Below, piece after piece: positions 54,459-62,276 of a stretch of 64,000 bases of DNA. Origin of the DNA: JAAXGX01 sp965221595 (lineage in GTDB: Bacteria; Acidobacteriota; Vicinamibacteria; Vicinamibacterales; UBA8438); the NCBI GenBank assembly GCA_965221595.1, contig OZ244900.1, forward strand, positions 3,286,001-3,350,000, read 5' to 3'. The stretch's first letter is position 1. Each line of letters starts with the position of its first letter. Position numbers and translations under genes: made by a program. The notes under the pieces are model-generated. The model was not told the DNA's origin. It did not search any database and worked only from the letters and a program-made list of their open reading frames with translations.

Positions 54459-55465
54459 CCACACCCTTGGAGACGGACCCTCTGCGGCGCGTCCGGACGT
54501 ACCTCGACCGGACCGGACTGGCGGCGGCCACAATCGACGAGCTGCCCGGCGATGCGTCCGACCGGCGCTACGTGCGGGTGCACGTGACGGACGGCTCGTC
54601 GCAGGTCCTGCTCGTTCACCGCGAGCCGTTCGATAGCGAGACGCTGCCCTTCCTCAATGTGGCGCGGCTGCTGGCGCGCATGGACGTCCCGGTGCCCGCC
54701 GTCCGCGGCAGCGCCGCTGATCTCGGCATCCTGGCACTGGAGGACCTCGGCGACGTTACGGTGGAGCGCTTCCTCTCGACGGCCACGACGGGCCAGCGCC
54801 GCGCCGTCTACACGGACGCGGTGGACCTGATCGCCCGTATGCAAAGCCGCGGGCAGGAGCTCGCCACGCCCGACTATCTGCCCTTCACGCTGGCGTTCGA
54901 CGAAGCCGGACTCACCCGGGAGCTCAACTTCTTCATCGAACACTTCCTGCTGGGCCACCGGCGGGCGCGGCTCTCCCCGGCGGGCCGGGCCGCCCTCGAG
55001 ACGGAGCTCGGCGCGCTGGCCCGGGCGCTGGCCGCCGAGCCGCGCGTGCTGTGTCACCGGGACTACCACAGCCGCAACCTGATGCTGCACGCCGGCCGCC
55101 TCTACGTCATCGACTTCCAGGACGCCCGGCTGGGGCCGGACACCTACGACCTGGTGTCGCTGCTCAGGGACTGCTACGTCCGCCACGAGCCGTCGTTCGT
55201 GGCGGAGATGGTGGCGCACTATCACGAGCGGCGCGGCGCGGCAGGCGGGCCCGCGTTCGACGCCCGCTTCGATCGCATGTCGTTGCAGCGGCACCTCAAG
55301 GCGCTGGGCACGTTCGGATACCAGGCGACGGTGGGCCGCAACGAGCGATACCTGCCAGCCATCCCCCGCACGCTGGACTACGTGGCCGACGTGTTCCGGC
55401 GCACGCCCGGCTTCGAGCGGCTGCGGACGCTGCTGGCCGCCTGCATCCCGGAGCTGGACGGTTAG
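54455..55465 (+). CDS. amgK: AmgK-like anomeric MurNAc/GlcNAc kinase
   Basis: The roughly 336-residue protein is an aminoglycoside-phosphotransferase-fold kinase. The active site reads LCHRDYHSRNLMLH, then YVIDFQDARLGPDTYDLVSLLRDCY, closely following known AmgK proteins. The N-terminal LPGDASDRRYVRV is also typical. With MurU it bypasses de novo MurNAc synthesis and confers fosfomycin tolerance in pseudomonads. No ATG, GTG or TTG precedes the conserved region except TTG 54467. CTG 54455 overlaps the murU stop as CTGA and has GGGAG just upstream, so I chose it. A dispersed repeat begins at its stop codon. Confidence 0.85.
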   Translation: MTTPLETDPLRRVRTYLDRTGLAAATIDELPGDASDRRYVRVHVTDGSSQVLLVHREPFDSETLPFLNVARLLARMDVPVPAVRGSAADLGILALEDLGDVTVERFLSTATTGQRRAVYTDAVDLIARMQSRGQELATPDYLPFTLAFDEAGLTRELNFFIEHFLLGHRRARLSPAGRAALETELGALARALAAEPRVLCHRDYHSRNLMLHAGRLYVIDFQDARLGPDTYDLVSLLRDCYVRHEPSFVAEMVAHYHERRGAAGGPAFDARFDRMSLQRHLKALGTFGYQATVGRNERYLPAIPRTLDYVADVFRRTPGFERLRTLLAACIPELDG

Positions 55466-55627
55466 CAGCCCGTGGTGAAACCCCGCGTCGCACCGAGCCT
55501 GGCGAGGCGCCGGGCTGACAAGGCGTGACGCGGGAGCATAGCGGCCCTATTCGACCGAGGAACAACGCAGTCACACCGGACGCATCGTCCGGCAAATGTA
55601 GCGGGGCACTTTTGCGACGGCTGTTAA
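55464..55627 (+). repeat. Dispersed MITE-like repeat, fullest copy
   Basis: The 164 bases from the amgK stop to the asnS start form the fullest copy of a repeat seen four times. Imperfect terminal inverted repeats are CAGCCCGTGGTGAAA at 55466-55480 and the complement of 55609-55623 (CAGCCGTCGCAAAAG). An internal perfect hairpin with 7-base stem and CAT loop lies at 55576-55592. The copies at 14673, 41124 and 63621 share blocks in the same order and orientation. No ORF is inside. Confidence 0.65.
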
Positions 55628-55628
55628 C

Positions 55629-56933
55629 ATGACGGGCGTCATGGATGCGCGCATCAGCGAGATTGCCGATCACGAGGGGCGGGAGGTCACGCTCCGCGGC
55701 TGGCTGCACAACCGGCGGTCGAGCGGGAGGATCCACTTCCTGACGGTGCGCGACGGGACGGGCTTCGTCCAGGCCGTGCTGTCGAAGGCCACGGTCGGCG
55801 ACGACGTGTTCCGGGACGCCGATCACCTCGGACAAGAAACGGCGGTCGCGCTGCGGGGTCGGGTACGCGCCGACGCGCGGGCACCGGGCGGCTTCGAGCT
55901 CGACGTCACGCACCTGGAGCGGATGGGGGCGTCGCACAACTACCCGATCACGCCGAAGGAGCACGGCATCGAGTACCTGCTCGACCGCCGCCACCTGTGG
56001 GTGCGAAGTGCGCGCCAGCAGGCCATCCTGCGCATCCGGCACGAGATCATCGACTGTATCCGCACCTTCTTCAACAGCCGCGGCTTCGTCCTCGTCGACA
56101 CGCCCATCCTGACGCCGGCCGCGTGTGAGGGCACCACGACGCTGTTCACCGTCCCGTACTTCGACCACGCCACCGCCTTCCTGACACAGAGCGGACAGCT
56201 CTACAACGAGGCCAACGCGATGGCGCTGGGTCGCGTGTACTGCTTCGGGCCAACATTCCGGGCCGAGAAGTCCAAGACGCGCCGGCACCTGACCGAGTTC
56301 TGGATGGTCGAGCCGGAGATGGCCTACGCCACGCTCGACGATGTAACGGCCCTCGCCGAGCAGCTGGTGGCGGCCGTCGTGCAGGGCGTCCTCGACAGGC
56401 GGCGAGAGGAGCTGGCGGTGCTGAACCGCGACACCGCGCCGCTCGAGCGGGTGCGCGCGCCGTTCCCTCGGGTGTCGTACGACGAGGCCGTGGAACTCCT
56501 CCGACAGGACGGCCGGGAGCTCGAATGGGGCGGCGACTTCGGCAGTCCGGATGAGACCGCGCTCGCCGGACGCTTCGATCAGCCGCTCGTCGTGCACCGC
56601 TTTCCCGCAGCCGCGAAGGCGTTCTACATGCAGCCCGATCCGGAGCGGCCGGAGCTCTCACTCTCGGTCGACGTGCTGGCCCCGGAAGGCTACGGCGAGA
56701 TCGTCGGCGGGGGGCAGCGCGTGGACGACTACGACACGCTGGTCGACCGGCTGCGCGCGCACGACCTGCCGGCCGAGACTTTCGAGTGGTACCTCGATCT
56801 GCGGCGCTACGGCAGCGTCCCACACGGCGGCTTCGGCATGGGCGTCGAGCGTGTCGTCGCCTGGATCTGCGGACTCGAGCACGTCCGCGAAGCCATTCCC
56901 TACCCGCGCCTGCTGTACCGCCTCACGCCCTAG
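55629..56933 (+). CDS. asnS: Asparaginyl-tRNA synthetase
   Basis: AsnS charges tRNA-Asn with asparagine. The 434-residue protein has an N-terminal OB-fold anticodon-binding domain (REVTLRGWLHNRRSSGRIHFLTVRDG) and a class IIb catalytic domain. Motif 2 is FGPTFRAEKSKTRRHLTEFWMVEPEMA and motif 3 is GGFGMGVERVVAW. The FRAEKSKTRRHLTEFWMVE segment is characteristic of AsnRS rather than AspRS. ATG 55641 is an alternative start four codons in. The dispersed repeat ends just before the start, so the promoter must lie within or beyond it. Confidence 0.96.
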   Translation: MTGVMDARISEIADHEGREVTLRGWLHNRRSSGRIHFLTVRDGTGFVQAVLSKATVGDDVFRDADHLGQETAVALRGRVRADARAPGGFELDVTHLERMGASHNYPITPKEHGIEYLLDRRHLWVRSARQQAILRIRHEIIDCIRTFFNSRGFVLVDTPILTPAACEGTTTLFTVPYFDHATAFLTQSGQLYNEANAMALGRVYCFGPTFRAEKSKTRRHLTEFWMVEPEMAYATLDDVTALAEQLVAAVVQGVLDRRREELAVLNRDTAPLERVRAPFPRVSYDEAVELLRQDGRELEWGGDFGSPDETALAGRFDQPLVVHRFPAAAKAFYMQPDPERPELSLSVDVLAPEGYGEIVGGGQRVDDYDTLVDRLRAHDLPAETFEWYLDLRRYGSVPHGGFGMGVERVVAWICGLEHVREAIPYPRLLYRLTP

Positions 56934-56972
56934 CAGCCTGCCATCGTGGCTGGGCGGTTCCGCCGGGCGCGG

Positions 56973-57001
56973 TTGCCGGTCCGGTTGGCTCGTGATAGCA
57001 T
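56973..57001 (+). promoter_or_regulatory. Sigma-70-type promoter of the rimP-nusA-infB operon
   Basis: TTGCCG (56973-56978) and TAGCAT (56996-57001) are separated by 17 bases. They sit about 30 bases upstream of the leader hairpin at 57033-57048. This is the only good promoter-like pair I could see in the gap after asnS. Confidence 0.5.
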
Positions 57002-57032
57002 TATTGGCTGCATCGACGGTCGGATTGCACAG

Positions 57033-57061
57033 GTGGGCGTTTGCCCACTTTTTTGTTTTTT
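57033..57061 (+). terminator. Intrinsic terminator-like leader hairpin before rimP
   Basis: GTGGGC (57033-57038), a 4-base loop GTTT and GCCCAC (57043-57048) form a 6-base stem. TTTTTTG and six more Ts follow immediately. The hairpin lies 27 bases before the rimP GTG and after a promoter-like pair. A terminator-type hairpin in the leader of a nusA operon suggests transcription attenuation, possibly sensed by NusA itself. It could alternatively end asnS transcripts. Confidence 0.75.
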
Positions 57062-57074
57062 GGGGTCCGTTGGC

Positions 57075-57560
57075 GTGGCGGACGACGACGATTTGCTGGT
57101 GCGCGTCACGGCCATCGCGGCGCGGGTCGCCGCCGGCTGCGGGCTCGAGATTTTCAGTGTCGGGCTGCGGCGCGAGTCGATTGGCCGGGTGCTGCGGGTG
57201 GTGCTCGATCGGCCGGGCACCGGCGAGGGCTCCGCGGAGCCGGTGAACGTCGGCGACTGCGAGCAGGTGAGCCGGGACCTGAGCGCGATCCTGGACGTGG
57301 AGGTGACGTTCGCGCACCCGTACACGTTGGAAGTGTCGTCGCCGGGGCTCGACCGGCCGTTGCGCCATCTGGACGATTGCCGTCGGTTCGTCGGACACCT
57401 GGCGAAGATCGTCACGACCGGTGCCGTGGACGGCCAGCACACCTGGACCGGTCGAATTGCGGACGTAGAGGGTGAGGACGTGATAATCGACGCGGCGGAT
57501 CATGCTCGGCGGATTCCGTGGTCGCTGGTATCCCGCGCCCGGCTGGAAGTCGAATTCTAG
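57075..57560 (+). CDS. rimP: Ribosome maturation factor RimP
   Basis: RimP is needed for 30S subunit maturation. The approximately 161-residue protein has the N-terminal domain motif RVVLDRPG, with CEQVSRDLSAILDVE and YTLEVSSPGLDRPLR, all conserved. The C-terminal SH3-like domain ends with IPWSLVSRARLEVEF. I chose GTG 57075, because a longer in-frame start at 56946 would be transcribed before the leader terminator and would add unrelated residues. It is the first gene of the operon; nusA begins 18 bases after its stop. Confidence 0.92.
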   Translation: MADDDDLLVRVTAIAARVAAGCGLEIFSVGLRRESIGRVLRVVLDRPGTGEGSAEPVNVGDCEQVSRDLSAILDVEVTFAHPYTLEVSSPGLDRPLRHLDDCRRFVGHLAKIVTTGAVDGQHTWTGRIADVEGEDVIIDAADHARRIPWSLVSRARLEVEF

Positions 57561-57578
57561 AGCGCCGAGAGACCGGCC

Positions 57579-59054
57579 ATGAACAACCCACTGCTGCAGA
57601 CCATCGAGGCGGTCGCCAAGGAAAAGGGGATCGAGCCGGAGGTGATCGTCACGGCGATCGAAGATGCCGTCCTGACGGCATCCCGCAAGTACTACAAGTC
57701 CGACGAGAACCTGAGAACCAAGTTCAACCCCGAGACGGGACAGGTCGAGCTGTTCGCGGTGCGGCAGATCGTCGAGGAAGTGAGCGACCCGGTTACCGAG
57801 ATCTCCCTCAAGGAGGCCCAGGACTTGTACGGCGACGACGCCGAGGTCGACATGGAGATCGAGTTTCCGAAGCCGACCGACGTGCTCGGGCGCATAGCGG
57901 CGCAGACGGCCAAACAGGTGATCTTCCAGAAGGTGCGGGAAGCCGAGCGCGACAATGTGTACGCCGAGTACAGCGACCGTCTCGGCGAAGTCGTCTCGGG
58001 CACGGTCAAGCGCTTCGAGAACGGCGACATCTTCGTGGAATCGGGGCGCGTCGAGGCCATGCTGCCGCGGCGCGAGCAGTCGCGGGCCGAGAACTACACC
58101 ACGGGTGACCGCGTCCGGGCCGTGCTCCGGGAGGTCAACCAGAACACGAAGGGGCCGCAGCTCATTCTGTCGCGCACCGATCCGGTGCTGCTCATCAAGC
58201 TGTTCGAGCAGGAGGTGCCGGAGATCTACGACGGCACCGTGTCGATACGCGGCGCGGTGCGGGAGGCAGGCGACCGGGCCAAGGTAGCTGTCTACTCGCG
58301 TGAGCGCGACATCGACCCTGTCGGCGCGTGCGTCGGCATGAAGGGCACCCGCGTGCAGGCCATCATTCGCGAGCTGCGCGGCGAGAAGATCGATATTGTG
58401 GAGTGGTCCGAGGACGCCGCGGTGTTCGTGACCAATGCGATCAGCCCGGCGCGGGTGCAGCGCGTCACGATCGTCGACCCGCTCGAAAAGGTGGTGGAGG
58501 TCATCGTAGAGGATCGCCAGCTGTCGTTGGCGATCGGCAAAAAGGGACAGAATGTGCGGCTGGCCGCCAAGCTGACGGGCTGGAAGATCGACATCAAGAG
58601 CGAGGAAGAGAAGCGGCGCGAGGTCGAAGCGGAGTTCGACGGGCTGGCCGCCGGAGAGCCCGCGACCCTGACGCTGCCGGGCCTCGACGAACACCAGGTG
58701 CGCAGTCTGAGCGACGCGGGTCTGGATACGGCCGACCGGCTGCTCGCCGCCACCACCGACCAGCTGGTAGGAATCACCGGCATCGATCCGGAAGCGGCCG
58801 ACGAACTGAAGGCGGCGGTACGGGAGCAGGTCGCCGCGGCCGAGCAGGCGGCGGAAGAATCCGAGCAGGCGGCCGAAGCGGCGGAAGAGTCCGCGCAGGC
58901 GGCCGAGGCGGCGGAAGAGTCCGAGCAGGCGGCCGAAGCGGCGGAGGAGTCCGAGCAGGCGGCCGAGGCGGTGGAAGAGTCCGCGCAGGCGGCCGAGGCG
59001 GTGGAAGAGTCCGCGCAGGCGGCCGAGGCGGCTGACGAGCAGACGACAGGTTGA
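57579..59054 (+). CDS. nusA: Transcription termination/antitermination factor NusA with repetitive acidic tail
   Basis: NusA modulates RNA polymerase pausing and termination. The 491-residue protein has the N-terminal polymerase-binding domain, an S1 domain (GEVVSGTVKRFENGDIFVESG), then KH domains with VGACVGMKGTRVQAIIREL and QLSLAIGKKGQNVRLAAKL. A helix-hairpin-helix region follows (LTLPGLDEHQVRSLSDAGL). The last 65 residues are a low-complexity tail of ten-residue AEESEQAAEA-type repeats encoded by exact 30-base units. This tail differs from the two acidic repeats of E. coli NusA. infB follows, with its likely TTG start 41 bases after the nusA stop. Confidence 0.95.
   Translation: MNNPLLQTIEAVAKEKGIEPEVIVTAIEDAVLTASRKYYKSDENLRTKFNPETGQVELFAVRQIVEEVSDPVTEISLKEAQDLYGDDAEVDMEIEFPKPTDVLGRIAAQTAKQVIFQKVREAERDNVYAEYSDRLGEVVSGTVKRFENGDIFVESGRVEAMLPRREQSRAENYTTGDRVRAVLREVNQNTKGPQLILSRTDPVLLIKLFEQEVPEIYDGTVSIRGAVREAGDRAKVAVYSRERDIDPVGACVGMKGTRVQAIIRELRGEKIDIVEWSEDAAVFVTNAISPARVQRVTIVDPLEKVVEVIVEDRQLSLAIGKKGQNVRLAAKLTGWKIDIKSEEEKRREVEAEFDGLAAGEPATLTLPGLDEHQVRSLSDAGLDTADRLLAATTDQLVGITGIDPEAADELKAAVREQVAAAEQAAEESEQAAEAAEESAQAAEAAEESEQAAEAAEESEQAAEAVEESAQAAEAVEESAQAAEAADEQTTG
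58851..59030 (+). repeat. Six tandem 30-base units in the nusA tail
   Basis: Six in-frame units of exactly 30 bases start at 58851, 58881, 58911, 58941, 58971 and 59001. Each encodes a ten-residue A/V-E-E-S-E/A-Q-A-A-E-A unit. Units differ by only a few bases, mainly GAG/GCG and GCG/GTG changes. A degraded seventh unit follows. The near identity suggests recent slippage or unequal exchange. Confidence 0.92.
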
Positions 59055-59095
59055 CCGCGGGTGCTCGCCGCGGCGCTTTGCTGAGAGATTTCACG

Positions 59096-61942
59096 TTGGG
59101 CACTATCCGGATTTACAAGGTCGCCGAGGTTCTCGGTCTCCCCAGTCAGGACGTTATCGACCAGTTGCGCAAGGACCACGGAATCGAGGTCAGCAGCGCC
59201 TCGAGCAGCGTGGAGGAAATCGTGGGCCGGCAGTTCGCCGCGCGCATCGCGCGGGAGCGCGGTATCGAGCTGCCCAGCGGCCCGCTGTTTGCCGACACGA
59301 ACGCGCGCCGGCCGGCGGCCAGGCGGGGCCGGCTGGTGAAGGCGAAGACCGAACCGCCGAAGCCGGCCAAGCCCGCGCTCGGCCCACCCCGGCTGATCAA
59401 GAGCGCCAAGGCCGCCCGCGCCGCGGCCAAGGCCGAAGCCGCGGCGGCGGCCGAGCAGGCTGGCGAGGCCGAGACGGCCGGCGCGGTCGAGACGGCCGGC
59501 ACAGTCGAGGCCGCCGGCACAGTCGAGGCTGCCGGCACGCAGCCCCCGGCGGCCGCCGCCACGGAGGTCCCCGCCACGGAGGTCCCGGCCGCGCCGGCAG
59601 CAACCGTGGTGCAGGATCTGCCGCCGCCGCCGGTCCTCTCTCCGTCGCGGGCCGCCGCCATTACAAAGCCGACAGGACGGGTGGCGCCTCCCACATTGCG
59701 GCTGCGGCTCGAGGAACCGAAGCCATCGAGGCCCGCGGCAGCAGCCGGCGCGCCACCAGCGGCGACAGCCGGCACACCACCAGCGGCGACAGCTGGCGCA
59801 CCACCGGCGGCAACAGCCGGCACACCACCAGCGGCAACAGCTGGCGCACCACCAGCGGCAACAGCTGGCGCACCGGCGGCGGCCGCAGCCGGCACACCGC
59901 GCGCGCCGGCAGTCGTGGCCAGGACGCCGGCACGGACGCCGCCCACGGTACGCACGCCGCGCCCCGGGCTCCGGCTGCCCGGCTCGGCCGGCCAGCCGCC
60001 GCTCGGCGGCCCGCGCCCGCTACCGTCCCAGCCCGTGCGCCCGCCGTCATCGCGGCCGTTGCCGCCCCGGCCGGCCGTCGGCTACCGACCGCCGCCGCGT
60101 CCGCATCGCCCGCACGGCAAGCGCTCCGACCGGCGGACGCGCCAGCAGGTGCCGCGCCCCCAGCTACCGCCGCCGCCCATCACGCGGACGATCACCCTGG
60201 CGGAGGGGATGACCGTCAAGGATCTCGCCGAGAAGCTCGATGTGAAGGCCAAGGAGGTTCTGAAGAAGCTGATCGAGAAGCGGCTGATGATCACCATCAA
60301 CACGACGCTCAACACTGAGACGGCGACCATGATCGCCCGGGAGTTCGGTGCGGACGTCAAGATGCGCACGTTCGAGGAAGAGGTGGGCGTACTCGAGGCC
60401 GAGGTATCCAGCCCCGACGATCTCGTTCCGCGCGCGCCGGTGGTCACTGTCATGGGTCACGTCGACCACGGCAAGACGACGCTGCTCGACGCCATCCGCG
60501 AGACACGGGTCGCGGAGGGTGAGGCGGGCGGAATCACCCAGCACATCGGGGCGTACGCCGTCGAAATCAACAAGCGCCGCATCGTCTTCCTCGACACGCC
60601 CGGTCACGAGGCGTTCACGACCATGCGCGCGCGCGGCGCCAGCGTGACCGACGTGGTTGTGCTGGTCGTGGCCGCCGACGACGGCGTCATGCCCCAGACG
60701 CAGGAAGCCATCGACCATGCCCGCGCCGCGAACGTGCCGATCCTGGTTGCCATCAACAAGATCGACAAGGCGGACGCAAACCCGGACCGCGTCAAGAACG
60801 AGCTGGCCGAACGCGACCTGGCCCCCGAGGAATGGGGGGGGCAGACGGTCATGGTGCCGGTCTCCGCCAAGCGGCAGGAGAACCTCGCTCTGCTGCTCGA
60901 GATGATTCTGCTGGTCACGGAGATGGGCGATCACAAGGCAAACCCCAAGCGGACCGCCGCGGGAGCGGTGCTCGAGGCCAAGGTGGACCGCGGCCGCGGC
61001 CCCGTAGCCACCATCCTCGTGCAGGACGGCACGCTGCACGTCGGCGACAACTTCATCGCGGGCACCAGCGTCGGCCGCGTCCGCGCGCTCATCGACGATC
61101 GCGGGCAGCAGGTCAAGGACGTGGAGCCATCGAGCCCCGTAGAGGTGCTGGGACTGACGAGCCTGCCCCAACCGGGCGATACCTTCCAGGTCGTGGCGGA
61201 CGCCGCCAAAGCGCGCCAGATTGCACTCCTCCGCCAGACTCAAGCCAAGGAGAAGGCGTTGGGCAGCCGCGGCACGCGGCTCACCCTCGAGTCCCTGCAA
61301 CAGCAGTTCTCCGAGGGCGAGGCCAAGGAGCTCCCGATCATCATCAAGGCCGACGTGCAGGGCTCGGCGGAGGTGCTCGCCGAGTCGCTCGCCAAGCTCG
61401 GGGACGAGCGGGTGAAGATCCGGATCATCCACACGGGCGTCGGGGCGGTCAGCGAGTGGGACGTGCTGCTGGCCTCCACCTCGAACGCCATCGTCATCGG
61501 CTTCAACGTCCGACCGGACCGCAACGCCGCCGGCGTGGCGGAGCGCGAGGGGGTCGACATCCGCAAGCACTCGGTCATCTACAACGTGACCGACGAGGTC
61601 AAGAAGGCGATGAGCGGCCTGCTCGAGCCGACCACACGGGAACAGCAGCTGGGGCTGGCCGAGGTCCGCGAGGTCTTCAAGGTACCGAAGTTCGGAACGG
61701 CCGCCGGCTGCCTCGTGACCGACGGCCGCATCACCCGCGCGGGCGATGCTCAGGCCCGCCTCGTCCGCGACGGCGTGGTGGTCTACGAAGGACGCATCGG
61801 GTCCATCCGCCGCTTCAAGGACGACGTCAACGAGGTCAAGTCCGGCATCGAGTGCGGCATTGCCTTCGAGAAGTTTGCCGACATCAAGGTCGGCGACGTC
61901 ATCGAGTCGTTCACGGTCGAGACGGTGGCCGCCACCGTCTAG
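59096..61942 (+). CDS. infB: Translation initiation factor IF-2
   Basis: IF-2 is the GTPase that places initiator tRNA on the ribosome. The approximately 948-residue protein begins with an IF2N-like motif (IRIYKVAEVLGLPSQDVIDQL). A long Ala/Pro/Arg-rich linker of roughly 300 residues follows, then a second IF2N module (GMTVKDLAEKLDVKAKEVLKKL). GTPase motifs are GHVDHGKT near residue 454, DTPGHEAF near 500 and NKIDKAD near 555. C-terminal domains end normally. I chose TTG 59096, giving the common MGTIRIYK start with a GAGAG site upstream; TTG 59051 at the nusA stop is the longer alternative. Confidence 0.95.
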   Translation: MGTIRIYKVAEVLGLPSQDVIDQLRKDHGIEVSSASSSVEEIVGRQFAARIARERGIELPSGPLFADTNARRPAARRGRLVKAKTEPPKPAKPALGPPRLIKSAKAARAAAKAEAAAAAEQAGEAETAGAVETAGTVEAAGTVEAAGTQPPAAAATEVPATEVPAAPAATVVQDLPPPPVLSPSRAAAITKPTGRVAPPTLRLRLEEPKPSRPAAAAGAPPAATAGTPPAATAGAPPAATAGTPPAATAGAPPAATAGAPAAAAAGTPRAPAVVARTPARTPPTVRTPRPGLRLPGSAGQPPLGGPRPLPSQPVRPPSSRPLPPRPAVGYRPPPRPHRPHGKRSDRRTRQQVPRPQLPPPPITRTITLAEGMTVKDLAEKLDVKAKEVLKKLIEKRLMITINTTLNTETATMIAREFGADVKMRTFEEEVGVLEAEVSSPDDLVPRAPVVTVMGHVDHGKTTLLDAIRETRVAEGEAGGITQHIGAYAVEINKRRIVFLDTPGHEAFTTMRARGASVTDVVVLVVAADDGVMPQTQEAIDHARAANVPILVAINKIDKADANPDRVKNELAERDLAPEEWGGQTVMVPVSAKRQENLALLLEMILLVTEMGDHKANPKRTAAGAVLEAKVDRGRGPVATILVQDGTLHVGDNFIAGTSVGRVRALIDDRGQQVKDVEPSSPVEVLGLTSLPQPGDTFQVVADAAKARQIALLRQTQAKEKALGSRGTRLTLESLQQQFSEGEAKELPIIIKADVQGSAEVLAESLAKLGDERVKIRIIHTGVGAVSEWDVLLASTSNAIVIGFNVRPDRNAAGVAEREGVDIRKHSVIYNVTDEVKKAMSGLLEPTTREQQLGLAEVREVFKVPKFGTAAGCLVTDGRITRAGDAQARLVRDGVVVYEGRIGSIRRFKDDVNEVKSGIECGIAFEKFADIKVGDVIESFTVETVAATV
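59735..59878 (+). repeat. Six tandem 24-base units in the infB linker
   Basis: Six in-frame 24-base units at 59735, 59759, 59783, 59807, 59831 and 59855 encode AATAGTPP/AATAGAPP octapeptides. Units alternate ACA and GCA codons (TPP, APP) in a regular pattern, suggesting a 48-base higher-order unit. The last unit ends PA rather than PP. Confidence 0.9.
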
Positions 61943-61956
61943 CCACCGGACGACTC

Positions 61957-62241
61957 GTGCCTGTCGTCGGCCTGCTGTCGATCGAGATTCACGTGCCGGG
62001 CGCGCGGTCGCTCAAGGACAAGCGGACGGTCCTGCGGAGCGTGAAGGATCGCCTCCGGCGCCTCAACGTCTCGGTCGCCGAAATCGATCATCAGAACCTG
62101 TGGCAGCGCTGCCGCCTCGGCGTCGCCGCCGTCGGCGAGACACAGACCGCCGTCGAGCGCGCGCTGCAGGCAGTCGTCGAGGAGATCGAACGGCACGACC
62201 CGGGCCTGGTCGTCGCCACCGACCTCGAATGGCTCGCGTAG
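61957..62241 (+). CDS. YlxP-like DUF503 protein
   Basis: The 94-residue protein matches the DUF503/YlxP family, small proteins commonly found between infB and rbfA and thought to have a ribosome-related role. The conserved LLSIEIHVPGARSLKDKRTVLRSVKDRLRRLNVSVAE block covers the first half. WQRCRLGVAAVG follows. The GTG at 61957 is the natural start, 14 bases after infB. It is fully in the expected operon position. Confidence 0.85.
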   Translation: MPVVGLLSIEIHVPGARSLKDKRTVLRSVKDRLRRLNVSVAEIDHQNLWQRCRLGVAAVGETQTAVERALQAVVEEIERHDPGLVVATDLEWLA

Positions 62242-62253
62242 GAGCCGGGGGTT

Positions 62254-62268
62254 CGGGGCGCAGCCCCG
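62254..62268 (+). other. Small GC hairpin between ylxP and rbfA
   Basis: CGGGGC, GCA loop and GCCCCG form a perfect 6-base stem at 62254-62268, directly before rbfA. No T-run follows, so it is unlikely to terminate transcription. It might slow ribosomes or polymerase, or be incidental in a GC-rich genome. Confidence 0.35.
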
Positions 62269-62276
62269 TCTGATTG

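Noticed and set aside
58851..59030. Tandem repeats considered as a CRISPR-like array
   Set aside because: The units abut without spacers and encode an in-frame protein tail, so this is a coding minisatellite.
62254..62268. Hairpin before rbfA as a terminator
   Set aside because: No T-run follows and it lies inside a tightly packed operon.
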